Both the position numbers and the translations under genes were made by a program. A stretch of DNA of 64,000 nucleotides from Amaurobius ferox (lineage: Eukaryota; Arthropoda; Arachnida; Araneae; Amaurobiidae). The stretch covers positions 5,312,318 through 5,376,317 of the forward strand of contig OX578149.1 of the NCBI GenBank assembly GCA_951213105.1. Direction: 5' to 3'. Shown here one piece after another: positions 11,101 to 22,980 of this stretch. Each line of letters begins with the position of its first letter. The first letter of the stretch is position 1. The notes below the pieces were generated by a model. That model worked only from the letters and a program-made list of their open reading frames with translations, was not told the DNA's origin and did not search any database.

Positions 11101-12485
11101 TATCTGTAGGAGAGCCAGTTTTTCAAACATGCTTCAGATTTATGTGTTCGGAAAATTTAAAGTCAAAATCGTGAATTCTAAAATTTTCGAGAAAACAATA
11201 TATAATAATTCAATGTAAACAATATATTCATTCAAACATTGTATTCAGTAGTGTGAGAATTGTTTTTAATGGCGAGGTACTGGATCGTCCAATCAGTCAC
11301 TTATTTTTAGCAGCCAAGTCGTGAACATATGACATTGCCCCGGTGACACTAAGCTCTTATGAACACCATAACATTCATGTCCGCTGATCGGCCTGAACCC
11401 ACAACCCGACAGTCGAAATAGCACAAAGAAACGTTTGCTTTTGGTCTTTCACCCGCCGTATATGAGAAAGTAAAACTTTCTTTGTCGATTTATCAATTAT
11501 CGCTAAATACCGTTTGACTTCCAAAATCTTTGATTTTCATTATATATTATTCGAATTAAATGTATAAAATTTCTTCTTTGTTGATGAACGAAGGAAAATG
11601 AATTAAAATTAAATGAAAGAAAATATCCAAGTTTTGCTACGCTTGGAGCTTGTTTCTTTTTCTCCCTGTTTGTATTGTTCAGGAGGGACTTTTTTCAAAA
11701 TGTCTTTCCCGTTAGGAGAGATGAAAGAAATGCATTCGCACCTTCTATCCGGGATTTCAACAGTGATCGGATAGGCCTGTCTATCTTCTGCTTTCGGGAC
11801 ACACATTTGTTTCAAATTTAATATTGTCCTAACTAACCAGCTTTCGCTACTCATTCTGACTGGAGATTTGCCTCACCGTTATATTTCATGGTACATTTTT
11901 ATTCTTTGGATTTTTAACTTTTTTACTTCCTGAACCCTCAATAGGAAAATACATGTTTTTTTAGGAATAACTCGATAATAGTAGCAGTTAGAAATCTCAC
12001 TTTAGGCATATCGTTGCCTTTCAATTGTGTGGATATTGAACCATATTGGCCCAACCCGTTTGGGGTAATCTCAAATTTGGTACTTTGGTCTTTCGTTTTA
12101 TATTTTAATTTTTTAATTGTTGAACCTTACCGGTCTGTCCCATCCAGGGCCAGCCGCCGGAAAGCACATGTTTTTTAGAAGCTCAAATGAGGAAAAGGAA
12201 CATTTTAAGGATCCGCACAAACATTTAATACGAAAAAGTAGAATACAAATTAAAAACATTTTATTTGGTAATTTTGGTACCTGATTTTACGTCTTCCCAA
12301 ATTATTTTATCCCACTTTGCCACTGAATAAGATTAATATTAAACTTTGTTTAACCTATTGGCAACGGGAAAAAATACGTTGGTAACGGTGTATAATAACC
12401 AATTGGTTTCATTCATTTTTAATGTGTGTCAGTTTTCATGAGATCATCGACGCAGAATGGTAACCATGAACTTTTTGTTTTCCAG
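11101..12485. other. Presumed intron sequence upstream of the Beat exon
   Basis: AT-rich, without a recognised repeat. A minus-strand open frame at 11854-11609 (81 codons, rich in charged residues) resembles no family I know. A pyrimidine-rich tract ending TTTTTGTTTTCCAG closes the region as a good 3' splice site. Confidence 0.4.
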
Positions 12486-12619
12486 TGAACCCCAGTTCCC
12501 GCCCCGTGATCATAGGAACGATGGCTTACTACGCCCCGGGTGACCTGGTCAACGTGACCTGCATCTCGGCGCCCTCACGTCCCGCAGCCTTCCTCAAGTG
12601 GTGGATCAACGGACAAGAG
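12486..12619 (+). CDS. Beaten path (Beat)-like protein, internal Ig-domain exon
   Basis: A 134-base exon bounded by a clear acceptor (pyrimidine tract then CAG at 12483-12485) and donor (GAG/GTGAGT at 12617-12625). It encodes 44 whole codons after two bases that complete a codon from the previous exon, and ends on a codon boundary. The product contains APGDLVNVTC, then APSRPAAFLKWWINGQE. This is the B-strand Cys and C-strand Trp arrangement of an immunoglobulin fold, in the exact style of the second Ig domain of Beat proteins (YxxGDxVxVxCxSxxSxPxxxLxWxING). Beat proteins are secreted or membrane-anchored adhesion molecules that act in axon guidance by binding Side-family receptors. The exon is markedly GC-rich against AT-rich flanks and is free of stops only in this frame context. 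The paralogue cannot be told from 44 residues. No neighbouring exon was found in the window, so the flanking introns are at least 12 kb and probably tens of kb long. Confidence 0.85.
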
Positions 12620-13147
12620 GTGAGTGCCAGTTGAGCAAGGGTTCTATTTTACAACCTTTTTTTAATGTCTTCTTCGCCTGTGTCATGTAATATATAAATA
12701 ATAAATTAAACAATACACGTTTAAGGAAATATCTCCTAAACCGTCCCATCGATTTTGATAAAACTTATTGGCAGTTAATGAGGTAAAGTCCAGAAAATAC
12801 CGTTATGCAAATGTTATTCCCTCACAACTGGTCGTGAAACAAAGAGAGATAAAAAGCTTGTTGTGATCCCTTATAACGCAAAAAAATTTCAACTGATTGA
12901 CATACGTTTACTTCCCTCACTAGAGGGAAATTTTATTTTCATTTTAACACTTATCGAAGCCCGGACAAATCAAAACTTTAAATCAAAATAAAAAAAAATG
13001 AATCAAACTCGGTTGAGTAGATCTTGAGAGCAAACAGGCAAGTAGAAATCAGAATTCCGATATGAATCGTTTAATTAGCCTAAACTATCCAATAAACGTA
13101 AAAGTCTTGGATTCGTGCCTGAATAACTTTATCGGAGTGTATAAGCT
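12620..13147. other. Presumed intron sequence after the Beat exon
   Basis: AT-rich DNA following the splice donor; no repeat, RNA gene or further exon was recognised. Confidence 0.4.
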
Positions 13148-13510
13148 ACACTGGTGCCCAAAAGTTAAGCATAATTCATAAAATGTACAAAGCAAAATGT
13201 TAACTGAAACAGAACAACAGAAGGTTGCGTATAGATTATCTTATAACTTTAATCAATCTCTGTGCACTTGCAAATTTCATCAGTTGATGCCATAGGTGCA
13301 AATAAGACGCGCATGTCGGAACTCCATAAATACAGCTGACCGTAGAGTGCAGCTCTTATTCCAGCTTCTTACAATACCCGTGAAAAGTGCTGTTGTCACT
13401 GAGCAGGAATGCAGGAATCGATTAAACACATCGAGTTGGCCGTTTCTGAAGGATTGAATCATCAAAATGATGGAATCAGGACAATAATAGACAGACGCCA
13501 TGTACTATAA
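13148..13510 (+). mobile_element. Fragment of a Tc1-like transposon
   Basis: It starts with ACACTGGTGCCCAAAAGTTA followed by AGCATAATTC, closely matching the terminal repeat of the Tc1 element at 14608 (ACACTCATATCCAAAAGTTA). Farther in, GACGCGCATGTCGGAAC and ATAAATACAGCTGACC parallel the leader of that element (GACGCACGTCGGAAC, GTATAAAACGGC). Only the 5' end and leader remain; no transposase domain is recognisable. Confidence 0.55.
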
Positions 13511-14607
13511 AGGCCATAACCATCGTGTATATAATATCTATCTAAAACAACAACTTTTGGTGAAATGATAGATCTTCTTTTTGAGTAGTATGAGTAGTAT
13601 AGTACTAATTATTTTGGGTGTTGCATTTTCTGTAACCGATTCATCATCACCAGAGTCTTCTTTTTCTTCAAACATATAATTTTTTTCTTAGGGATTTCAA
13701 TGGAAATTCATTTTCATCTTCTATGATTCTGTGTTATGTATGATGTTGGATGATGGTTATGGTTATGGTTAAGTTTATTACTGTATTCCAAAACCTTAAC
13801 AATTAATTGTTGCTAGTTCTAATTTGTTTAAAAGATATAAGACAAATCTGTTACTAAGGAAAGTAGAAGTTATAATAAAGCATTAATGTTCATTTCTGAT
13901 TTTTTAGATTTCGAATTCTTGCGTATATAGTCAAATTTGTGTGACTTTGGGGAACCTCTACACCTTTCTTAAAGGAGTTATAACTTTGTATAGTATGATA
14001 ATATAACTAAGAGAAACTAACAAGGAGATCAGACAAAATGTTTTCCACCCTAACGTACATACATGTATACTGCGATCCCCGTACTTAGATATTTTCATAC
14101 ATCTCACCTTTAATCCACCCCCAAGAGATTATTACCTCTAAAACATTCACGCAAATTTCCAATCCTACAATATTCCGTTTGCAGAAGAAATACTTGTAAA
14201 ATATCGCCTTCTTATCAATTGAAATAAAAGTCGTTTATGTCCAGATTATCATCCACATTTGTTATCCTCACCATCCAAACACTATACGTTGCATCGATTC
14301 ATAAGAATGTGTGCTCTTCATACCATCGGAAACCCTCCCAAAGGATAACTTTCAAGAATGTCATTTTATGGACGAAAATTTCTTACACTATTTTGAAAAA
14401 AAAATTCTTATTCTTTATTTCAAATACTTTAATGGCGGATAGTTATGCCTCGTGGGAAATATAAAACTTTATGTCGATCAATCTGAAAGTCCTTCATTAT
14501 CAATTTATTTTTCTATATGCTGTTTTTAATACATTCATCCATCAACGAATAGGAAAATCCCAGTAGATTGTTTACATGTGACGTTACGCCTGACGTATTC
14601 ACTATAT
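13511..14607. other. AT-rich DNA, nothing recognised
   Basis: A short TTATGG repeat is present near 13757. The open frame at 14237-14464 has no known motif. Confidence 0.35.
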
Positions 14608-16150
14608 ACACTCATATCCAAAAGTTAAGCATAATTCCTAAAATGCGAAAAATTCGGAGTTAATATGGATACAATGGTTCACAATCAGTTGTGAAGAATC
14701 GTGTAACGAAGGTAAATCATTATGCATATGCAAAAGAGTTCAGTCGACGTCGACATGCGCAAAGCACCGACGCACGTCGGAACGAGTATAAAACGGCCTC
14801 GAGCGGCATGACCAGTTGAGGCAGAATTTCGCAATTGCTGTGGTACTGAGCGTTGTTAACAGTAAAAAAGACGGACAAAAGATGTCACAAAAATGCCAAC
14901 TGGACATCTTTTTAAAGGGACGAATTTTTGGACTGCTGGAATTCGGTCGATCTTAAGCCGAAGCATCTCGAATTCTAAATGTGCCTCAGTGTGTGATCTC
15001 CAGACTGTGGCAGAGGTTCCAAACTCTGAAGATGTTACCCGACGACCAGTACCAGGTCGACTAAGGGTAACAACCGCTTGGGAAGACCGATATTTGGTTA
15101 TAACTGCGCGACGTCAGAGGAACCGTTCTGCCAGACAATTGGGTTCAGCCCTTACAGCCGCCACAGGATTCACTGTTTCGAGACAAACTGTTTACAGGAG
15201 ACTCAGACACATTGGTCTGGATGCCAGACGACCAGCAATTTGCATCCCCCTGACGTCTGCACAGAAACGTACACAGTTTACAGTGGAGTTTGGAACATCG
15301 GCAGTAGAGTGGACAACAGTGGGGCAATGTCATGTTCAGTGACGAGTCCAGGTTTAGTCTACAAACTGATTCACGTTGTACCATTATCTGGAGAGAACGT
15401 GGAACGCATGTCCACCCGGAAAACATCACGGAAAGACATATTTTTCCGTTTGGGGGAATCATGGTCTGGGCAGGCATCATGATGGACAACTGCACAGACC
15501 TCCACATCTTTGACACGAGTTGGCTACCGGTCAAAGATACATAGACGAAGTCCTTGAGCCTTCCATTCGATTGTTTTGAGGTGATGTTGGTCTTGATTTC
15601 ATATTCATGGATAATAACACGTCGCCTGACCGTGCGGCCTTGATCGAAGACTTCCTTCAAATTGCAGATATCTAGCACATGAAGTGGCCTGCCAACTCTT
15701 CTGATCTGAATCCAGTAGAGCATGTGGAGGATATGCTCGGGAGACATCTTGCAGTCCGCTGCTACCCACCAAACTCCGTTCCTGGATTTAAAACTGCTCT
15801 CCTTAAGGCTTGGAACTCTTTGAGCACACAACTCATCCAAACCCTCATCGAAAGTATGGGAAATCATTGTGCAGCATGCGTGGCTACCCGAGGTTCCCCC
15901 ACACCGTATTAAACTGCAGCATCACATTGTTTTCATCATTTTGTTTCACTGAGGTTGACACTCGTATTGTGAGCCTTTTCCTTTCAACCCTTTTCTTTGT
16001 ATAATAAAAGTCGTTATTATCCTTGCTTTGTATTGTTTTCTTCTTCTATAACCCTATTACACCAGCATACCGCGTTTCCTTCCATTCCGATGTAGATTTC
16101 CTGAAATTTTACATAAACAGCAACTATGCTTAACTTTTGGACATGAGTGT
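14608..16150 (+). mobile_element. Tc1-like DNA transposon, full length, inactive
   Basis: The ends are inverted repeats: ACACTCATATCCAAAAGTTA at 14608 and the complement of ACACTCATGTCCAAAAGTTA ending at 16150. They are flanked by TA on both sides (14606-14607 and 16151-16152), the target of the Tc1/mariner superfamily. The length of 1,543 bp is normal for Tc1. It contains the broken transposase gene described separately. A related fragment lies 1.1-1.5 kb upstream. Confidence 0.88.
14893..15912 (+). pseudogene. Tc1-like transposase, frameshifted
   Basis: Three reading frames together give a normal-length Tc1 transposase. The N-terminal part (14893-15342) has the DNA-binding segment with GRLRVTTAWEDRYLVI and TVSRQTVYRRLRHIGL. 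The second part, from 15332, begins MFSDESRF with the first catalytic Asp and runs through GGIMVWAGI. The third part from about 15545 has FMDNNTSPDRA with the second Asp and SSDLNPVEH with the catalytic Glu, about 35 residues apart, fitting the DD34E class. Frameshifts near 15340 and 15530 and in-frame stops near 15579 and 15673 inactivate it. A 240-codon open frame on the opposite strand is only its shadow. Confidence 0.88.
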
Positions 16151-16624
16151 TATGTGTATTCCAAACTAGTAGTAATATTGCAAACATTTATATTTTTAGC
16201 GTAAATTCCTGAAATATTTCTCTTCAATCTTATTTTTATATGTTCCCGTATCGTTCGTTTTTTTATGCTTGCTGCTGAAAAATGAAAAACGGGCTTCCAT
16301 CAAAATATGAAAAATAACATATAAAAGCAAAAACGTAGTTTTTTTAGTACCCCCTTTATTAGTTGTATGTAACTTAATATACAAAAAATGCATTTATTAA
16401 AATATATGCAATTTAAATTCAGGAAAGACAACAACGTTCCAGATTTGGACTTTCTAGATGCTTCGGTTCTCGAATTTTAAAAAAAAATCCTTTCTATATC
16501 GGCCCCGAAAAGAGCTGCATCGGCAAAGTTCAAAATCCAAAACATTAAAATACTCCACGAAAGACGGCGATATGCCAAATATGAGCTTTCTAGCTACTAC
16601 TACTACTAACTAGGACTCGGGTAG

Positions 16625-17722
16625 TAAAAAATTATCGATAGACAGAGGATACCCACAGGGCTCCTGTCTGTGCCCACTACTCTAGATCGAGGTGGCCAAT
16701 CAGGTCTTAGTGTCAACGAACTGCAGTTTTGCCGCAATAATTACCTATGCTGATGATTTTCTCCTAACTATTACGGGCAGCTCCAGGAGTGTCCTAGAAT
16801 GGAAGGGACAAGTAGCGGCAGACAACTTCTTAGGCTGGTGTGAGAGCTGGACTCAAGTCCGAAATGATAACAATAGGAAAACCAAGACAAAAACCACTGG
16901 ACAGATTGCCTACAATAAGAGTCGGCGGTCGATGAATACGGACGAAGACAACCATCAAGCAGCTAGGGGTGATACTGGAGCAGCGGCTCACATGACTGCC
17001 TCACATAGGGCACTCAAAGTAAAAATCTTCACAAGCACCTACGTTAGTCATACTCCCAGGACCTGGGGGGTCAGGCCGCATTTTCTAAAAATGCGGTACC
17101 AGTCAGTGGTGGAGCGAGTCCCCTGCTATGCGTCAGGCGTGTGGAGAACGAAACTCAAACTCTGCTACATTCAGAAACTCAACTGGGTGCAGCGACCGTT
17201 CCTCTTTTAATGAACAGATCGTACCGAACAACTTCGACGGAGGCTCAGCACATACTGCCCGATATCATTCCATTATACCTATATTGGAAAAGGGAGGGAA
17301 TCACAACAAAGGTATTTAGACTCAATAAAACCCACGAGAAGGGAACTCTCATGCTGAAACGGAAAAACTTCCAAAACAAGTTGGTTCACACACTCAACAA
17401 CAGATGGAGTTGAAAGCAAATAAATGAAAAACCAAGGAGCGTAAGAACCACCATCTGCTCAGACGGCTCCAAAACAGATAAAGGAATAGATTTGATCTCT
17501 CGAGTTCGCAACAATAGAGACAGACAACCCAAAAGAAGAGAAATTACCCAGTTCTTCACAGGATATGACCCTTTTCCCTCGTACCTGTATGGCATAGTAA
17601 AGAGTGTTACGGACACCTGTCTTTGTGGGGATGTCGACGTTTCGCTACACTATACAATCCACTTCCCCCTAACGAGCCGTTACCTTCTTGGTGAACCAGC
17701 AACAGCCAATCTAAAGCAATAG
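16625..17722 (+). pseudogene. LINE fragment (R1/jockey-like) with RT and RNase H traces
   Basis: The order of motifs is that of an arthropod non-LTR retrotransposon ORF2. RGYPQGSC near 16640 is the RT motif before the catalytic box. ITYADDFLL near 16740 contains the catalytic AspAsp. A thumb-like region follows, then ICSDGSKTDKG near 17455, the first RNase H motif. Frames change at least three times and stops interrupt, so the copy is dead. The rest of RNase H and the 3' end are missing or unrecognisable. It differs in sequence from the LINE at 53692, so it is a separate family. Confidence 0.65.
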
Positions 17723-19989
17723 ACATAATCTTCAAAATTTAAGGCTCGTTGGGAAAAATTAGGAGAGCAATGAATTATCTGGAAGACAAAATACATACAC
17801 ACTACACATGCAGAAGACAGTTCATAAGTACGAACAATTCAAAGAGTGAAAGCTAAAGTGGAAAAACATAATCAAACTCCAAAAACTATAGTAAGAGTCA
17901 CAATAAAATAGATAAACTCTAACATTTTTAGAAACAGTAAATTAGCATAGAAACAAATAAACTATAGAAACTGCTAAAGAACGAAGTGAGTGCACAAAAC
18001 AGTGAAACAGCAACATCTCACAGTTTAGCCCGGCGTCTGCTGAATCCGAAGGCTCAAGAAGTGGGCAAAGGCAGAAGTCATCTTGTTTAAAAAGCTTCTA
18101 CAATGTAAAAAGAAATGCAAATTAATGTAACTTTTAATTAGGTTCAGAATCGAGATGGGGACTCCCGCTGGATGGTTAATTTGATAAATACGCGCCGGGC
18201 ATTCACAAAGCCATTAAACCTAAACGGCCATGACTGTGCCATTTTGGGGTCTGCTTACGGCGTACTTTTCTAGCTACCCCAGTTCTCAAGTTATTTCCCA
18301 AAGTACAAGTATATTCCTATATGGGGGGCTCAGGACGGGATAGCCCGATAAGATTCAAAATTCAAAGAACTAAAATGTGCCTCCAAAAATAATGTAGCGA
18401 ATATGCAATGTTCCGTGTGGAACCTTCTCTTTCGTTTGTCTCGAAAGCAAGGCCAGGCGAAGAAAATGCAGTGCATGACGTGAGCCCAGAGTTGCCACGA
18501 TTTCCCAGTTAGAAGAATAGTTTACAGATTTGGCAATTTATCGCTAATTTGGCGATTTATGGAATGTTCCAGAAACTTCTCGATAGAACGATTATTCTTT
18601 GAGATATAGAGATTTTCAAAAGTTTCTATGAAGAGACTATGAAAAGGACTCGCCCCTCTGTTGCAGTGGGGTTGACGAGTTGACACTATACGAGCTACAC
18701 TGGACTGTGACTTTTGTCCATATTTTGAGAATAGTAGCCGTTGTTTTGTGAAATTATTTTCGCCAGTAGTTTGAGAATATTATCTCTTATTCTGTGAAAT
18801 GAGTGGAGCATTTCACTGATGTTTGATTGCACATTGTTCTTGTTTACTTTGTACTTTAAACGTAAGTTATCCAGAAACTTGGACTCGTTCTCGTATCTTG
18901 CGTGTATACCCACGATTCTAGAGGACACGTTTCGTAACAATAACGACATACCAACTTACTATTGTTAACCTGATCAGTTAGCGACTCTAATATTTAAAAT
19001 CACACTATCAAACAAACACCGGATCTGGTCAAATAAAAAATGTACTAAGTAAAATAAAAAATGTGGCCCTACTGAAAAAAAGTGCATTCGATTCGTCAAG
19101 TATTTTCGACTTCAAATAAGGATAAAGTACCATTCAACAGCTTCATCGGTAAATTATCATCACAAAGATCTCAGACGTTCAAATATTATCTGTGCAAGAC
19201 TTCAAGGGACAATCGAAATAACTACAAACATCTCCCTTTTATCAGCATTTTAACAGACTATGCACGCCCACAAATGGCTCATACCTCCTCAATCTTACAT
19301 CTTTGCTCTGGTCCTTGAATATCACACATCTTTTAACATCAAGTCATTTATAATTAACGTATTCATACAACTCAATTTCCAGCTGCCCTTTTTACGCCAC
19401 ATAAAGTATATTCCCATAGGTATTTTTCAGACAAGAAAGATAATTTATCTTCTTTAGTTTCTACAAGGTGACCCCCCTGCTTTCGAACGTGATTTAATCC
19501 TACCAGATTTCTAAAACTATTATTAAAAATCCTCTTTTTTACTTAATGGCAAATCATTGCAAATGTCTCTAGAGTCAATTTAAGGTATTGTGTCTACGAA
19601 GTTAACGTCCGCAACTGCTTCCTCATTAAATATTGTTATCGTGGTGGAAGTTAAAGGAGAAAGATATTAGCGCATGATTGAATTGGCCGCAATAACCCAC
19701 CATTACTTCTTTGTGAGAGTTCCTAAAATATAATTATTAATTAACATACTACACAGTTGAATTCTACAATTTTAGTTTTTAAAATAAACATTATTTATTA
19801 CACATATTATGATTACGATTAGACTTACATTACTTTTATACAGACTCTTAAGGAAGAGAACCTGCACTTGTGAGATCAGGATTCTATTTGCCCAAAATCA
19901 TTTATCTGAACTAATTTTTAATGTAGATTTGCTGTTGGACATTGAAAAGTACTGTTGAACCGTCATTGCTGTTTGCCATGGCAACTAAA
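17723..19989. other. Mixed AT-rich DNA, no gene recognised
   Basis: 18120-18260 is a GC-balanced stretch with TAATTA and GGTTAATTTG cores inside otherwise AT-rich DNA; it may be a conserved non-coding element. The minus-strand open frame at 18949-18695 (84 codons) and the plus-strand one at 19082-19318 match no family I know. Confidence 0.3.
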
Positions 19990-21355
19990 ACACACTCTAA
20001 ATGTCCCTTTCGGGACTTTATACTTGTTCACTTATTTCTTGTTTTATTGTTTAGCTCTGCGAGTTCCTGTTTTTTTTCCCTGGCTTCTCTTGCTGGCTGA
20101 TCTCTCTGTGCTCTTTCCTGAGGGTCCTTTGGGAGGGGGATCTCTGGGTCTTCCTTTTCTTGGGGGGTTCTTTGAGGGGGGATCTCCCTTGATTGCTTTT
20201 GTTCTCATATTTTAACCTTGCTGGCCCTTTCGGGATTTTATATATGCTTTACTCTCTATGTATCTCCTGTCCAGCTTTGCAGCCTTCGGGGTTTTTTTTT
20301 CTATATGGGTGTGGGAGTGTTTGTTTCGTTGTGGTTGTCTTTTCCTCGGATTCCTGCTCTGCAGCCGTCCGTTTTTCGGCTTTTTTAATTTTCTTCTGGA
20401 TTCCTGGTCTTCAGCCGTCCTTTTTCGGTTCTTAAACTTTGCTTTTTGTCCCTTTCCTTTTGTTTCCTTTTGTGTTCTCTTTTCGGATTCCTGTTCTGCA
20501 GCCGTCCGCTTTTTGGCTTTCAAATTTTTCCTGGATTCCTGTTTTACAGCCGTCCGCTTTTGGTTAAAAAATTTCTATATTTTGTCTTATTTATCTCTGT
20601 TCTCCTCTTGCTGATTGTATCTCTTTTTGTACCTTTTCTTCTCGGATTCCTGTTCGCAGCTGTCCGCTTTTTTTTTGGCTTTAAAATTTTTTACTTGGAT
20701 TCCTGGTTTTCAGCCATCCGTTTTTGGCCTCAAATTTCCTGTTACTTCTTTACGGATTCCTGTTCTGCAGCCATCCGCTTTTTGGCTTTTAAATTTTCTC
20801 TTGGATTCCTAGTTTACAACCGTACGTTTTTGACCCCTAATAGTTTTTTTGCTTTCTTTTGTATTAAATTTTATTGTCTTGATGTTATAAATTTTAATGT
20901 CTTGTTGTAATAAATTTTATTAAAATTTTGAATATGCCACTTTAACCTTGTTTTATAAGTTAACCTGTAAGTAATCTAATTAATTATTATTATTTTTTTT
21001 AATTTCTGGTTTTTCAAACTTTGTCTTATCTCTTTTGTCTTCCATCCTTGACCCTTTTCTTTTTCTGTTTTCCCTTTTGTATTTTGTGTTAGGGTTTTTT
21101 CCCTTCGGGGTTTTCCCCTCTTTACAATTTTCTGCCTTTTGTCTCTCTTGTATTGCATTGTATTGTACTGTACTGTCTTGTATTGTTTTTATGTTTTGTT
21201 TTGTCGTTGCCAATCTTTTGCTTGTCTTGATGTAACTACTTGTTTTGTGATTCATTTTTAATATGTAATGTAACTTCTTGGATCTAAAATAAAGTTCCCG
21301 GCCACACACTTAGCAACAGTACGCCTTCGGGTCTGTCGTGTGGTCTGGGTTTTCA
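19990..21355 (+). mobile_element. Pyrimidine-rich LINE-type 3' region
   Basis: The region is strongly T/C-rich on the plus strand. It ends with AATAAAGTTCCCGGCCACAC, a short loop, CGTGTGGTCTGGGTTTTCAA. This has the same architecture as the 3' ends at 2764-2880 and 56300-56376 but with different, still complementary, stem bases. CCCTTTCGGGA.TTTATA occurs at about 20005 and 20222. Open frames on both strands (KR-rich on minus, FLS-rich on plus) follow the base composition. No reverse transcriptase lies upstream, so the coding part is lost or far diverged. Confidence 0.5.
20355..20845 (+). repeat. Interrupted minisatellite of a GGATTCCTG...CAGCCGTCCG core
   Basis: About nine copies of a core of roughly 28 bases, GGATTCCTG, about five bases, CAGCCGTCCG and TTTTTGGC. 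Two versions alternate: one begins CGGATTCCTGTTCTGCAG and the other CTGGATTCCTGGTTTTCAG. They are separated by T-rich spacers of varied length. The alternation points to a two-unit higher-order repeat of about 90-130 bp. Confidence 0.7.
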
Positions 21356-22149
21356 ACACTCTAAATATCGAATGCCACCGCTAATGGACGGTCGGACTCT
21401 CATTGTCGAAATGCCACCTCTACTGGGCAGTTATTGCTGCCATCATTTTTAGAGCTAAACACTCTTCAACGGCCATTGCCTCAATTCTGTGAAGCACACT
21501 CTTGACCATGTTGCACTGCCATTCTAATCACAACGCTCTCCTACGGTCATTCTTAATTCGACTCAATATTTCTGAATATATGTTTACCTTTCCCTACTTG
21601 TTGCCACATCATTTCGCCTGAAGTCCAGATACGCCCTCCGTATCTTATTGGTTGATCCTCAGAGCGATGCAGCAACACTTCTCCATTGGCCACCTTACTG
21701 CTTGGTTTCAGCCTTGGCCTCAAGGAGATTTCTGACTCAACCACATTTGCAATTTATGTGCACTAAATTTATTGGGGTCACGACCTCCTGGGCCACAACT
21801 GTCGTAAACTGGCGCCTACGAGTCTGCGCTTTGTTTCGCAGTTATATATCGTAAATCTTCGCAATATTAAAACTGCACAAATGTCTCCTGGTCTCACAGT
21901 TATCAATTGCGCTTTCAGCAGAACAAGAATCAATATAGGCGTAGAAAACCTATGGAATCAGTGGCGCATTTTCAAATAACATTTATAGGGAGGTTAATGT
22001 ATATTACCCCAACCTCCTCGAGTCCATACTGTGTAGTCTTCTTTCTCTTAAAATTAATATTTACTAAAGATACAGATTGTCAGACATCATAAGAATGATG
22101 CGAATCCATTTTTCGATACATCATTTTTATTTATCCTAAACTCATCCTA
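21356..22149. other. No gene recognised
   Basis: TCGAATGCCACC and TCGAAATGCCACC occur about 40 bases apart near 21367 and 21407 with related flanks, a small diverged duplication. The open frame at 21648-21854 resembles nothing known to me. Confidence 0.3.
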
Positions 22150-22830
22150 TCATTTTAACTTCCTAAAAAACTCCTCAAGTATTCCAATAATTTTGTAAGG
22201 AAAGCTCTATTAATGTACCCGTTAGATCTATAGAAACGTGAACATGATGGTTCGAATAAAGGTGATTGTCCCGGAGAAGAATTTAAAAAAGTGAGGATAA
22301 CAACTCGGTAACGAAGCGAAATGGATGAAGAAAGCTTCATGCAGAGGACCGAAACACGTCTAGGGAAGACTGTCTGTATCTGTCAAAAAATGAGTCGTTT
22401 CATCGGGGCCTGTAGCACGATGGCACCTATCAAATGCAAGTCCTATATTTTATCGAATTAAAACGCCCCCTCGTGGCTGATGGGAAAAATTCTGAACAGG
22501 CTATACATCGGATTTCGGTGTTGCTTATTTTAATATTCGTAAATAGGATAGCCCTTAGTACATAAACCTATTGTGTGAAACCTGTAACCGATTTCGGGTC
22601 CATTCCGATACATTAGACAATGCTGTACAACTTTGTAATTGTCATGTTTCGTTAATCTCGTTTCATTATCGAGCTCGTTATCCTCACTTTCTAAAGCGGT
22701 ACGGAAGCTGTATTCTATCGGGCATTTTCACTTTGCTATACAGGTAAATTAACACCTACTAACTCCTTTAACATTCTTTCCGAAGTCAATGGGGGTACTT
22801 CCGGACTTTCCTTTAACGTGCGATGTCTTT
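22150..22830. repeat. Possible MITE-like element with inverted ends
   Basis: AAGTGAGGATAACAACTCGG near 22290 is mirrored by the complement of AAGTGAGGATAACGAGCTCG near 22690. Outside these, GTAAGGAAAGCTC near 22196 and, on the minus strand, AAAGGAAAGTCCGG near 22815 also match in inverted order. The arms are diverged and roughly 180 bp long, around a 350-bp centre with no coding signal. Exact ends and target duplication could not be fixed. Confidence 0.4.
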
Positions 22831-22980
22831 CTTATACATATAAATTGTTTTCAAATGGTATAAATATAAATGATTGAAGGAGACTTAAGCATCACACTTG
22901 ATTAGATAGCAGATGTCCTTGGGAAATAAAACAACAATTACTAAACAAAAGTTCATTATAAATATATATATATATACATA

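Noticed and set aside
15145..15867. A 240-codon minus-strand open frame
   Set aside because: It lies antisense to the Tc1-like transposase pseudogene and its translation shows no family; the plus strand carries all recognisable motifs.
20212..20910. KR-rich or FLS-rich open frames in the pyrimidine-rich region
   Set aside because: Composition explains them; they overlap in several frames and have no domain.
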